64,000 nt of DNA, from NCBI GenBank assembly GCA_017938155.1, contig JAGBCD010000025.1, positions 62,001 through 126,000 of the forward strand. Reading direction: 5' to 3'. A model generated the notes under the pieces. That model was not told the origin of the DNA, made no database searches, and worked only from the letters and a program-made list of their open reading frames with translations. The stretch comes from Paludibacteraceae bacterium (GTDB lineage Bacteria > Bacteroidota > Bacteroidia > Bacteroidales > Paludibacteraceae). The number at the start of each line of letters is the position of its first letter. The stretch's first letter is position 1. The position numbers and the translations under genes are program-made. Positions 33,991 through 42,493 of the stretch are shown in pieces.

Positions 33991-35580
33991 CTATTGATTA
34001 AAAAAGTTTGTCATAATTAAATGATTGGAAACCTCTCTTTCATTCGTAAGTCGTTCTTTGTTTTGTTCTAACCAACTCACGCCTATTCCTTGCCAATAAT
34101 AGTCTTGACATTGCATCACTTTCAAAAGTGTAGGGTAAATATCTACTTGATAAGCTTTTTCAACCTTCGTATGCAACATTTTTTTTGGAGCATATATTAT
34201 ACAAGGTACACTCTTGGAGAGTGTATCAGACAAGGTGGTATGATCACCCGTAATAACAAGTAACGTAGGTTCTTGTGATGAAGAACGGCAATAGTCTATC
34301 AATGGTTTTAAGCACTGGTCCGTATAATGTACCGTTCGTAGATAGTCTGCATACTTGATATGTGAAGGTAAAGATAATGTAGAACTATCTGCATATTCCT
34401 TGAAAGGAACATGGGACGCCATCGTTGTCATCAGAACAAAGAAAGATTCTTGTTTTTTAATATCGTTCAGCACTTGATTCACGAGCATACGATCCGATAT
34501 TGTCTTTGCATATAGGCTATCAAATCCATATGCGAGCGTCATTGCTTCTTGGTTCCATGCAGAAGCGGGAGTCGGCACATACACTTTTTTGTATTCCGCA
34601 CCTGATGCCAAGGCCAATGAAGGAAAAACATTATGCATATATCGCATAGCTGTAACCCCCTGATTGACAGGGAGCAAACCTGTCAATACAATCAACTGAG
34701 CATCCGATGATTTTCCCATGCTTACTTGTGGGATTATGTGCTTGACAAAAGAGGTGTTGGAGTCGTTAATCAATGCGTCTAAATTAGGAGTAATCGCTTG
34801 CCCCTCTATTTCCTTATTTATTACCCAACTCTCCAAGCTCTCAAACAATACAATAATCACATTGGCATGAGCATGAGTCGCTTGCTTTTGTTGTAATCTA
34901 CCATATAACTCTATTGGGATATCTGGTAAAGTATGTGCGTTATTTCTCATCCCCATCCCCAATAGTTCGTTCATTCCGTGAGCAATGGGAGAGAATGTTG
35001 TAGCATACCATATTCTCCCCATGCTTACTTCACGGTAATAAGCATCAAACGGATTGACCTTGTAACCTGCCCTTGCTCCTGCAATGCACCATGGCGCGAA
35101 TAATAATATTGTCATGGTTAGAGTACATATACAAAATTTACCCTCCGTTCTTTGGTATTTAGGAAAAATAGGTCGTGTACTTGATATAATCCAAATCAAA
35201 GACAAGATGAGCAGGCATACATCTCCCCAATGTAAATAAGGGAGCACGATGCCATCATATAACTGTAACTCCCCAGCGGCATCCAAACTCCACACGCTAA
35301 GCAAATCATGGAAACTTCTATAATACAATAGGTTTGCGACCAACCATAGGTCTATAAGCACTTGTACCACTGCGGCTACGACTTGATGGTAATAAAGAAA
35401 ACATAGCCATGCGAGCAAAGAAGCAAAGGCGGCATAGGTAGTCAATAATCGAATCAAAGAAGCGAGAGAAAGCTCCTCAAAACAAAAAGTTGCGTCCGAG
35501 ATATTCAATGCAAAGTAAATACACTTAATCCAAACGATCAACGCAAAAAGAATATATAAACCTCTTGTATTCTTATTCAT
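33991..35580 (-). CDS. LTA synthase/sulfatase-family membrane enzyme
   Basis: A 529-residue protein: about five N-terminal transmembrane segments (from LYILFALIVWIKCIYFAL), then a periplasmic alkaline-phosphatase-fold domain with VIIVLFESLESW, HIIPQVSMGKSSDAQLIVLT, YGFDSLY and ITGDHTTLS. The metal and nucleophile positions match the LtaS/OpgB group; the nucleophile is Ser in GKSSD where staphylococcal LtaS has Thr. It probably transfers a phospho-alcohol headgroup to a glycan. The start at 35580 is only 6 bases from the promoter TTTG, so the mRNA may be leaderless. Upstream of the flippase, same strand. Confidence 0.85.
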   Translation of the reverse strand: MNKNTRGLYILFALIVWIKCIYFALNISDATFCFEELSLASLIRLLTTYAAFASLLAWLCFLYYHQVVAAVVQVLIDLWLVANLLYYRSFHDLLSVWSLDAAGELQLYDGIVLPYLHWGDVCLLILSLIWIISSTRPIFPKYQRTEGKFCICTLTMTILLFAPWCIAGARAGYKVNPFDAYYREVSMGRIWYATTFSPIAHGMNELLGMGMRNNAHTLPDIPIELYGRLQQKQATHAHANVIIVLFESLESWVINKEIEGQAITPNLDALINDSNTSFVKHIIPQVSMGKSSDAQLIVLTGLLPVNQGVTAMRYMHNVFPSLALASGAEYKKVYVPTPASAWNQEAMTLAYGFDSLYAKTISDRMLVNQVLNDIKKQESFFVLMTTMASHVPFKEYADSSTLSLPSHIKYADYLRTVHYTDQCLKPLIDYCRSSSQEPTLLVITGDHTTLSDTLSKSVPCIIYAPKKMLHTKVEKAYQVDIYPTLLKVMQCQDYYWQGIGVSWLEQNKERLTNEREVSNHLIMTNFFNQ

Positions 35581-35586
35581 CGATTG

Positions 35587-35594
35587 CAAAAGTA
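35587..35594 (-). promoter_or_regulatory. -7 promoter element almost abutting the LtaS-like start codon
   Basis: TACTTTTG on the minus strand is followed by CAATCG and then the ATG at 35580, leaving essentially no 5' untranslated region. Confidence 0.65.
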
Positions 35595-35680
35595 CTACTT
35601 TTAAATGGGAAATACAACGTTTACGTAGGTTTTTTATCAAAAAAAGAATAAATAAATTTGCAGCATTTAGAAAAAAGTAC

Positions 35681-35688
35681 TACCTTTG
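35681..35688 (+). promoter_or_regulatory. -7 promoter element of tonB
   Basis: TACCTTTG followed by TTGCCTGAAAGGCA (a small palindrome at the start of the ~75-base leader) before the ATG at 35770. Confidence 0.8.
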
Positions 35689-35769
35689 TTGCCTGAAAGG
35701 CAGATATTGGGGACGAGTAATCATTTACTCTAAAACAACATCAAGGATAATAACATAAAATCTAATCAT

Positions 35770-36450
35770 ATGCAACTGAAAAAATCACCTAAAGCAAGCT
35801 TAGAAGACAAAAAATTCACCTATGTCTTGGTAGGATTTGTTTTTGTCTTAAGCGTATGCTATGTCGCACTTGAATGGACTAAGGAAGTGAAGACATACGA
35901 GATTCAAGACACCGAATTCCTATTTGAGGAAGAGATTGACATTCAACAAACTACCCAAGAGACTCCTCCCCCTCCTCCACCACCAGAGGTAAAGACTGTT
36001 GAAGAATTGGTAGTTGTAGATGATGAAGAAGAAGTAGAATCAGTTGAGATTGAGACCGAAGACAAAGAGGATGTTGCCGTTGTTATTGCTCCTCCAGTAG
36101 AAGTAGAGGAAGTAGAGGAAGAAGAAGAGGTTATCTTTGTTGTGGTTGAGACCATGCCAGAGTTCCCTGATGGTGGTATTCAAGGTTTGATGAAATATTT
36201 AAGTGAAAACATCAAGTACCCAGTTATTGCTCAAGAGAATGGTATTCAAGGTCGTGTAACTTGCCAGTTCGTTGTGAACAAAGACGGTTCTATCGTAGAT
36301 GTCGTTGTAGTACGTTCCGGTGGTGATCCATCTTTGGATAAGGAAGCTGTACGCGTTCTCAAGACCATGCCTAAATGGAAACCTGGTAAACAACGTGGTA
36401 AACCAGTACGCGTGAAGTACACAGTTCCTGTTAACTTCCGTTTGCAATAA
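35770..36450 (+). CDS. tonB: TonB family energy-transducing protein
   Basis: A 226-residue protein with one N-terminal membrane anchor (about residues 18-34), a proline run (seven Pro near residues 66-72), a Glu/Val-rich periplasmic spacer, and a C-terminal TonB domain beginning MPEFPDGGIQGLMKYLSENI KYP and ending VRVKYTVPVNFRLQ. It transmits proton-motive energy from ExbB/ExbD to TonB-dependent outer membrane receptors such as SusC homologues. The ExbB-ExbD operon lies 3.4 kb away on the other strand. recG starts 28 bases downstream. Confidence 0.95.
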   Translation: MQLKKSPKASLEDKKFTYVLVGFVFVLSVCYVALEWTKEVKTYEIQDTEFLFEEEIDIQQTTQETPPPPPPPEVKTVEELVVVDDEEEVESVEIETEDKEDVAVVIAPPVEVEEVEEEEEVIFVVVETMPEFPDGGIQGLMKYLSENIKYPVIAQENGIQGRVTCQFVVNKDGSIVDVVVVRSGGDPSLDKEAVRVLKTMPKWKPGKQRGKPVRVKYTVPVNFRLQ

Positions 36451-36478
36451 TAACATAGTAAGCCTCGAAGACAGATTA

Positions 36479-38569
36479 ATGGATTTGTCTGTACGAGATA
36501 TAATGTATTGTAAGGGTGTCGGCACTAAACGTGCCGACATTCTTCGTAAGGAGTTGGGCATACGTACGGCATTGGATATGCTGCATCAATATCCTTATAA
36601 ATATATTGATAGAAGTAAATTCTATAAGATAAAGGATATCGAAAACGAGGACACTTATGTTCAAATCATTGGGCAAATTATAAGTCACAAAACGATAGGT
36701 ATAGGTAAGGCCCAGCGATTGACTGCCATATTTACCGATGGAGAGAGTGAAATAGAACTGGTTTGGTTTAAGGGTGTTTCTTATATTTGTTTGAATGAAG
36801 GAGTTAAGTACTTATTGTTTGGCAAACCAAGCAAGTTTAATCATCAATTCAACATTGTTCACCCCGAATTAACGCCTTGGGACAAAGTCAAGCCCGAATT
36901 GACACAAGGTTTGGAGCCTTATTACAACACTTCTGAAAAGATGAAAACGCATGGTCTAAATTCCAAAGCAATGCGTACCATCATTCAGCAACTTCTTCCT
37001 GACTTAAAGGCAGAAGGAATAAGGGAAACCATTGGTATGGACATCATTCACAAGTACCGGTTGATGGGATTGAAAGATGCTATTTATAATATTCATTCTC
37101 CCGAAAACCACTCTCAAATGCTTAGGGCTCGAGAACGTCTCAAGTTTGAAGAATTGTTTTTCATTCAACTTCAAATTTTGCGTCGTATGAAGCGTCGCGA
37201 GCAAAATAAAGGTTTTGTATTACCTATCGTAGGAAAACACTTCAACCATTTTTACCATCATTGTCTCCCCTTCCCTCTTACCAATGCCCAAAAGCGTGTA
37301 ATGAAAGAGATACAGAGCGATCTCAAGTCAGGAAGGCAAATGAATCGTTTGTTACAAGGAGACGTTGGTAGTGGTAAAACCTTGGTTGCACTTATGAGTG
37401 CGTTGCTTGCCGTGGACAATGGATACCAAGCATGCATTATGGCTCCAACTGAGATTTTAGCTATTCAGCATGCCAAGACAATCAGTCAGCTTTTGGAAAC
37501 TTCACAAGTACGTGTTGCATTGTTAACAGGTACTACTACACGCAAACAGCGTGAAACACTGCATGCTGATTTGCGTGCTGGAGAAATACATATTTTGGTG
37601 GGTACTCATGCTTTGATTGAAGAAGAGGTACAATTTGCCAATTTAGGATTATGTATCATTGATGAGCAACATCGCTTCGGCGTTGCTCAACGAGCAAAAT
37701 TATGGAATAAGAACATCCAGCCGCCTCATATATTGGTAATGACCGCTACTCCTATTCCCCGCACGTTAGCTATGACTTTGTATGGTGACTTGCATGTAAG
37801 TATCATTGACGAACTACCTCCAGGTAGAAAACCCGTTCAAACGATACATTATTCGAACCAGCGAAGACAAGCCATCAATCAGTTTATACGTCAGCAAATA
37901 GAAGCTGGACGACAAGTTTACGTGGTCTATCCTTTGATAAAAGAAAATGAAAAGTTGGACTTAGCTGACCTTCAAAATGGATACACTGCGCTATGCGAAA
38001 CATTTCCTCAATATCGCATCTCCATGGTTCATGGGCAAATGAAAGCAAGCGATAAAGATGAGCAGATGCGTAGATTTGCATGTGGTGAGACACAATTATT
38101 GGTTGCTACGACGGTAATAGAAGTGGGTGTCAATGTTCCTAATGCGAGTGTAATGATTATAGAAAATGCAGAACGTTTTGGCTTGAGTCAATTGCATCAG
38201 TTGAGGGGTCGTGTAGGTCGTGGCGCAGAACAAAGTTACTGCATTCTTCTTACGCGTATAGAGTTGAGTAAAGAGACCCGTAAGCGCATGGAAATAATGG
38301 TAGCTACGAATGATGGTTTTCGGATTGCAGAGACAGACTTACAGTTACGTGGTCCTGGGGATTTAGAGGGATTACAACAATCGGGTTTACCTTTTGAACT
38401 TAAGATTGCCAGTCTAACATCGGATGGACAGATGTTGGATCTTGCTCGTAGAGCTGCAAGTGAAATTTTGGAAACAGACCCATTGTTATCTTCCGAATAT
38501 AATCGTATATACAAAGAGCGTTTGGATATTTTGCGTCAGAGCATGACCAATTGGGGAGACATTTCTTAG
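36479..38569 (+). CDS. recG: ATP-dependent DNA helicase RecG
   Basis: A 696-residue SF2 helicase. The N-terminal wedge domain contains an OB fold (YVQIIGQIISHKTIGIGKAQ), followed by helicase motif I GDVGSGKT, the DEQH box (IIDEQHRFG), motif III TATPIPRTLA and motif VI QLRGRVGRG. The C-terminal part LTSDGQMLDLARRAASEIL is typical. It reverses stalled forks and processes branched DNA. It follows tonB closely and ends 23 bases from the convergent serpin gene. Confidence 0.98.
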   Translation: MDLSVRDIMYCKGVGTKRADILRKELGIRTALDMLHQYPYKYIDRSKFYKIKDIENEDTYVQIIGQIISHKTIGIGKAQRLTAIFTDGESEIELVWFKGVSYICLNEGVKYLLFGKPSKFNHQFNIVHPELTPWDKVKPELTQGLEPYYNTSEKMKTHGLNSKAMRTIIQQLLPDLKAEGIRETIGMDIIHKYRLMGLKDAIYNIHSPENHSQMLRARERLKFEELFFIQLQILRRMKRREQNKGFVLPIVGKHFNHFYHHCLPFPLTNAQKRVMKEIQSDLKSGRQMNRLLQGDVGSGKTLVALMSALLAVDNGYQACIMAPTEILAIQHAKTISQLLETSQVRVALLTGTTTRKQRETLHADLRAGEIHILVGTHALIEEEVQFANLGLCIIDEQHRFGVAQRAKLWNKNIQPPHILVMTATPIPRTLAMTLYGDLHVSIIDELPPGRKPVQTIHYSNQRRQAINQFIRQQIEAGRQVYVVYPLIKENEKLDLADLQNGYTALCETFPQYRISMVHGQMKASDKDEQMRRFACGETQLLVATTVIEVGVNVPNASVMIIENAERFGLSQLHQLRGRVGRGAEQSYCILLTRIELSKETRKRMEIMVATNDGFRIAETDLQLRGPGDLEGLQQSGLPFELKIASLTSDGQMLDLARRAASEILETDPLLSSEYNRIYKERLDILRQSMTNWGDIS

Positions 38570-38592
38570 TTCCAATATATTTACTAATACAT

Positions 38593-39750
38593 TTATTCTT
38601 GTGGGGAATAAACCTGTCCAACAAAGAGAATTAGGTTGGTTTGCATATCGCGGATAATCATCACGAAAGGTCTATCTGCATTGAATTCCATGATTGTTTC
38701 TTGTTTAGGTGCAGCACTCATAGCAAGTACTGCCACCACAGAAACAGCAGCTGCTTCCGTTCCCACTTCATCCACCTTGACATAAGCATTTTGCTTGACT
38801 ATGCTTACTACGAGGGGTACATTGCACATAGAGGAAAAGTTTGCTTTGTCGGCATCAAAAATAGTGTTTAATCCCATCCCTTGTAGGTCTTCATTAAGAA
38901 TCCTTTCATATTCCATTTCAAACTTAGGCATGGTTAGATGGACTTTCATGGGTGATAGGCTGTCTATCCAAGATTGATAGATAGAGTCATTTATCCGTTG
39001 CAATAACTGATTAGAAGTGAAAGATTTAGATGGTAATATAAGATCCATGCAATAGCGTTGATTACCGTTTGTTTTATAGGGAAGTTCTACTATTTGCATG
39101 AGATGATTCTCATAGTAACGTAGGCGGGCTACCTGTTCCATAAAAGAAACGTTAGTAGTAGTATGTTGATTTATATAAAATGGTGCTTTATGGGTATTAT
39201 AATCAGGAAATTGTTTTTCCCATTCAGCTTTAAAATAGATTGCATTCGCCAATATCAATGCCAGATTTGGTGGCAAAGGATCGGAGATTACTTGCGAGAT
39301 TTTTCCGTTGGTTTGTTCACTTGCCCAATTATTGATATCGGAGGCATTAAAAGCAAAATTGAATATTTGAGCAGAAGAGGATAGTGTATTGAGATAGGAT
39401 TTTTTGATTGGATAAGCTGGAGATGCCCAACAACTATTCGCAATTTTGAGGTTGTGATTGGTATCAACCACACATTGAGTAACAATATTATCAAGTTCAT
39501 TCTTTGTATCGCCATTAGCACCTGGGAGTAACATACTAAGTGCCATATTGGCGCTTATAGGAGAAAGAAAGAAATTTTCGTTATCTATGCCAGCACTTCT
39601 TACCAAATCAAACGAGAAGTTGTTTATCTTGTGTAGGTTGTCGGTTTGAATATCATCCTTTTGTGCATTGTTCACTACATGTTTATGTGAAGTACACGCG
39701 GTAAAGATGAAAAGAAAAAATAGAATACCAATATGTTTTATATTACTCAT
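38593..39750 (-). CDS. Serpin-family protease inhibitor lipoprotein
   Basis: A 385-residue protein. The signal (MSNIKHIGILFFLFIFTAC) has a lipobox at Cys19, so it is lipid-anchored and probably surface-exposed. The serpin fold is clear: NFSFDLVRSAG, NFFLSPISANMALSMLLPGA NG, and the C-terminal NADRPFVMIIRDMQTNLILF with GQVYSP. The reactive loop hinge EVGTEAAAVSVVAVLAM-S has 17 residues from Glu to Met, so by analogy with alpha-1-antitrypsin P1-P1' would be Met-Ser. The ATG at 39750 is chosen for the signal peptide; the longer open frame overlaps the terminator upstream. Confidence 0.9.
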   Translation of the reverse strand: MSNIKHIGILFFLFIFTACTSHKHVVNNAQKDDIQTDNLHKINNFSFDLVRSAGIDNENFFLSPISANMALSMLLPGANGDTKNELDNIVTQCVVDTNHNLKIANSCWASPAYPIKKSYLNTLSSSAQIFNFAFNASDINNWASEQTNGKISQVISDPLPPNLALILANAIYFKAEWEKQFPDYNTHKAPFYINQHTTTNVSFMEQVARLRYYENHLMQIVELPYKTNGNQRYCMDLILPSKSFTSNQLLQRINDSIYQSWIDSLSPMKVHLTMPKFEMEYERILNEDLQGMGLNTIFDADKANFSSMCNVPLVVSIVKQNAYVKVDEVGTEAAAVSVVAVLAMSAAPKQETIMEFNADRPFVMIIRDMQTNLILFVGQVYSPQE

Positions 39751-39788
39751 AAATCTTAGAATGATTAGTTTTTGTGAAGTTCTATAAA

Positions 39789-39827
39789 TACAAACGAAGG
39801 GCAATCCGATAGGCGCCCTTCGTTTGT
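39789..39827 (-). terminator. Terminator hairpin of the exbB operon
   Basis: A 13-bp stem (ACAAACGAAGGGC-type arms near 39790-39802 and 39815-39827) just past the last exbD stop. The T-tract on the minus strand is weak (TTTGTATTTATAG). Confidence 0.65.
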
Positions 39828-39841
39828 ATAATAATAACAAA

Positions 39842-40312
39842 TTAGTAACTTGTACGTTGTGTAGCAGCGTAACTAATTTTGAGAGCATACGCACGGCGCA
39901 ATTCTTGCTTGATATCAGCGATAACGCCCATACGGGTCTCTTTGTCTGCTTTGATACTAACTTGCATCAAACCTTGGTCTTGTTCCAACATAGCAGAACG
40001 TTCGTTTACGATATAGTCACCGATCTCTGATTTATCTGCGAATGCATCGTCCAATTGGATACGTGTCTCAGCACCATATTGTTTACGGAACTCAGAAGTA
40101 GGGGTACCTACGTAAATATATCTAACCAAAGTCTTTTTCTCTAATTTAGTCAACTCAGTTGCCTGTGGTGTAGTAAACTGCACCTTGTAAGAAACTTCTT
40201 TCATAGAAGTTACAGACATGAAGAAGAACAAAAGCATGAAGATAATGTCAGGCAATGAAGATGTATTCAATGCAGGCATTTCTCTTTTATCATTACGACG
40301 AATTTTAGCCAT
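39842..40312 (-). CDS. exbD: Biopolymer transporter ExbD (second copy)
   Basis: A 156-residue protein with one N-terminal membrane helix (about residues 20-38, LPDIIFMLLFFFMSVTSM; the conserved Asp is in LPDIIF) and a periplasmic domain. ExbD forms the proton-channel stator with ExbB and hands energy to TonB. Two bases separate it from the first exbD, last gene of the operon. Bacteroidetes often carry two ExbD paralogues together; this one is the shorter. Confidence 0.93.
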   Translation of the reverse strand: MAKIRRNDKREMPALNTSSLPDIIFMLLFFFMSVTSMKEVSYKVQFTTPQATELTKLEKKTLVRYIYVGTPTSEFRKQYGAETRIQLDDAFADKSEIGDYIVNERSAMLEQDQGLMQVSIKADKETRMGVIADIKQELRRAYALKISYAATQRTSY

Positions 40313-40314
40313 AC

Positions 40315-40896
40315 TTAATTTCCTCCATAATTTTTAGGTTCAGCTTCAGAAATCTTTTGAGGATAAATTTTTTGAATTTTCTTCTGAAGATCTTCGTCTA
40401 AATCCTTGTAACTTTTATGAAAATATTTCTTTGCGCACTCTTCACGCAACTCGTTATAAGCCGCAACAAGTTCGTTCTGTACATCCAAATATGCTTGATA
40501 CTGTGTATCAACGTCATTTTGTACAGAGATGACATGTTCTTTTGTGTATCTGAGAACTCCGAAAGGTGCTCCGAAGTCTTCCTCAAACAACTTAGGTAAA
40601 GAAGCATCATCGTCTGCATTAAGAATGAACTTTTTGGCTTCCTCTTTCAACTGTTTCACATCCATCAATTGTCCTTGTACCATCAATTGATTCATTGAGT
40701 TGATTTTTACGATTAACAAGTTTCGTTTGTTAATCTTTGTATCATCAACCTTTTGATCTGGTGGTACAGGTGCAGGCAAACGACGTGCCAAACCTTGATT
40801 CACATCCATAGAGGTTGTCACCAAGAAGAATATGAGCAGCAAGAAAGAGATGTCGGCCATGGAACTGGCGTTAATCTGCGGAATTTTCTTTGCCAT
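40315..40896 (-). CDS. exbD: Biopolymer transporter ExbD (first copy)
   Basis: A 193-residue protein with an N-terminal helix containing the conserved Asp (SSMADISFLLLIFFLVTTSM), a MDVNQGLARRLPAPVPPDQ stretch typical of Bacteroidetes ExbD, and a longer periplasmic domain with a charged, helical insertion. Works with ExbB and the second ExbD. Lies between the small membrane protein gene (18 bases upstream) and the second exbD. Confidence 0.93.
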   Translation of the reverse strand: MAKKIPQINASSMADISFLLLIFFLVTTSMDVNQGLARRLPAPVPPDQKVDDTKINKRNLLIVKINSMNQLMVQGQLMDVKQLKEEAKKFILNADDDASLPKLFEEDFGAPFGVLRYTKEHVISVQNDVDTQYQAYLDVQNELVAAYNELREECAKKYFHKSYKDLDEDLQKKIQKIYPQKISEAEPKNYGGN

Positions 40897-40914
40897 AATG
40901 TTCTCTTAATTGGA

Positions 40915-41391
40915 TTACTTTTTAATTTTAGTATAAATAACACCCCAAACTAATGCTGCAACAGTAGAGATAGTAAGGATGTAAACAAGGTACATGATAG
41001 CGTCACTCATACGTGCCATGTTACCCACATTGTCTGTACCCTCGTAACCGAGAATATCAACTTTCTCAGGGCTACCCAAGAACCAGCAGAGAGCGCAGAG
41101 ACCTACAGCAGCTACTACTACAAGTACAGATGTGATGCCACGTTTTGGGTCAACCTTGAAGGTTTCAACCAATTTAGCGAGCACAAATCCGAAGGTAGCA
41201 AGAATAACGAGTGCTACAAGTGCGTAGATCCAATAGAGGAGCACGTCGGTAAACTTAGGAATATCCAAGAAGTCACCAGCCACCTCCAACGAACCTTCAG
41301 AGCCTCCAAAGAAGAACATTGCGGTTGCAATGATACCTACGATCATGAGGACCCAGATGGTTACTTTTGGGAATAATTTATAATTTTTCAT
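40915..41391 (-). CDS. Small membrane protein of the exbB-exbD operon
   Basis: A 158-residue protein with four hydrophobic segments (about residues 10-28, 50-72, 85-105 and 132-153) and a short periplasmic loop with GGSEGSLEVAGDFL. It is found in many Bacteroidales between exbB and exbD, so it probably belongs to the proton-channel complex, but its function is not established. Sits 56 bases after exbB and 18 before exbD. Confidence 0.8.
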   Translation of the reverse strand: MKNYKLFPKVTIWVLMIVGIIATAMFFFGGSEGSLEVAGDFLDIPKFTDVLLYWIYALVALVILATFGFVLAKLVETFKVDPKRGITSVLVVVAAVGLCALCWFLGSPEKVDILGYEGTDNVGNMARMSDAIMYLVYILTISTVAALVWGVIYTKIKK

Positions 41392-41447
41392 AATAATCTA
41401 AAATTTTGCAAGTTTAACAATAAAAGTTCTGCACAATGCAAAATAGA

Positions 41448-42293
41448 TTATTTCTTTTGTGCTGCGTCGTATTCAACCACGAGGTCAAGTAAGCTAATAG
41501 AGCTGTCTTCCATTTCGTTAACAAGACCCTCGATCAAGCTAAGGATGTAGTTGTAGAATACTTGAAGGATAATAGCGATAATCAAACCGAGGAGGGTTGT
41601 CAAAAGAGCCACCTTGATACCACCAGCCACAACGGTAGCAGAGATATCACCTACTTGTTGAATCTTATCAAATGCTTGGATCATACCGATGATGGTACCC
41701 AAGAATCCTAAAGATGGAGCGATAGAGATGAAGAGAGAAATCCATGAGAGGTTCTTCTCAAGAAGACCGAGTTGAACACCACCGTAGCTAGCTACAGTTT
41801 TCTCAACAACTTCTACACCTTCTTCATAACGGCTCAAACCTTGATAGAAGATACTTGCAACAGGACCACGAGTATTGCGGCATACTTCTAATGCAGCATT
41901 AATTCCACCTTTCTTAAGAGCAGCCTCAACGTTTTTCAACAACTCTTTTGTGTTAGTTTTGCTCAAGCTAAGATAAATAATACGTTCGATACAGAGAGCC
42001 AAACCGAAAACCAAGCAAAGCAAAGTTGCAGCCATAAAGCCTGCACCACCTTCAATAAATTTAGTTTTCAATGTTTTGTGTAAAGCCTTGAGACCGCCTT
42101 CTTCAGCAGCTACTTCTTCAACTACAGTTTCAGCTGGTTCAGCTACTTCTTCAGCTACAGCCTCATCAGCTACAGTTTCAGCTACTTGTTCAGTTGTTTC
42201 AGGAGTAGCAGCAGCTTCTTCCTGAGCCATAACAGCAACACTACCTACTGATAGCATTGCAAGCACCATCATGGTTGCGAATACTTTTTTCAT
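41448..42293 (-). CDS. exbB: MotA/TolQ/ExbB proton channel family protein
   Basis: A 281-residue protein with a signal-like N-terminus (MKKVFATMMVLAMLSVGSVA), an Ala/Glu/Val-rich periplasmic stretch to about residue 70, then three membrane helices of the ExbB core including GFLGTIIGMIQAFDKI and VALLTTLLGLIIAIILQVFY. The conserved Thr/Pro region (IAPSLGFLGTIIGM) lines the proton path. The N-terminal signal plus acidic region is a Bacteroidetes extension of ExbB. No TAnnTTTG lies between it and tRNA-Ser(GGA) upstream, so the operon may be read from the tRNA promoter. Confidence 0.94.
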   Translation of the reverse strand: MKKVFATMMVLAMLSVGSVAVMAQEEAAATPETTEQVAETVADEAVAEEVAEPAETVVEEVAAEEGGLKALHKTLKTKFIEGGAGFMAATLLCLVFGLALCIERIIYLSLSKTNTKELLKNVEAALKKGGINAALEVCRNTRGPVASIFYQGLSRYEEGVEVVEKTVASYGGVQLGLLEKNLSWISLFISIAPSLGFLGTIIGMIQAFDKIQQVGDISATVVAGGIKVALLTTLLGLIIAIILQVFYNYILSLIEGLVNEMEDSSISLLDLVVEYDAAQKK

Positions 42294-42336
42294 TGTTATT
42301 GGATTTTTTGATTGAATAATAATTAATTTATTTGTG

Positions 42337-42424
42337 CGGAAAGACGGGGATTCGAACCCCGGAAACCCTTTTGGAGTTTACACGCTTTCCAGGCGTGCCT
42401 CTTCAACCACTCGAGCATCTTTCC
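42337..42424 (-). tRNA. tRNA-Ser (anticodon GGA)
   Basis: On the minus strand GGAAAGATGCTCGAGTGG starts the gene; CGCCTGGAAAGCG holds anticodon GGA (reads UCC/UCU), a class II variable arm follows, and GGTTCGAATCC with acceptor TCTTTCC and discriminator G ends it. No encoded CCA. No terminator separates it from exbB 43 bases downstream. Confidence 0.95.
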
Positions 42425-42437
42425 AATAAACCGACTG

Positions 42438-42445
42438 CAAAGTTA
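42438..42445 (-). promoter_or_regulatory. -7 promoter element of tRNA-Ser(GGA) (and probably exbB)
   Basis: TAACTTTG followed by CAGTCGG on the minus strand, 13 bases before the tRNA; the only sigma-ABfr-like element upstream of the exbB operon. Confidence 0.7.
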
Positions 42446-42493
42446 CAAAAAAAACTTGATATACAAAGAATTTTTCACATTTTTTCTTCTTTT

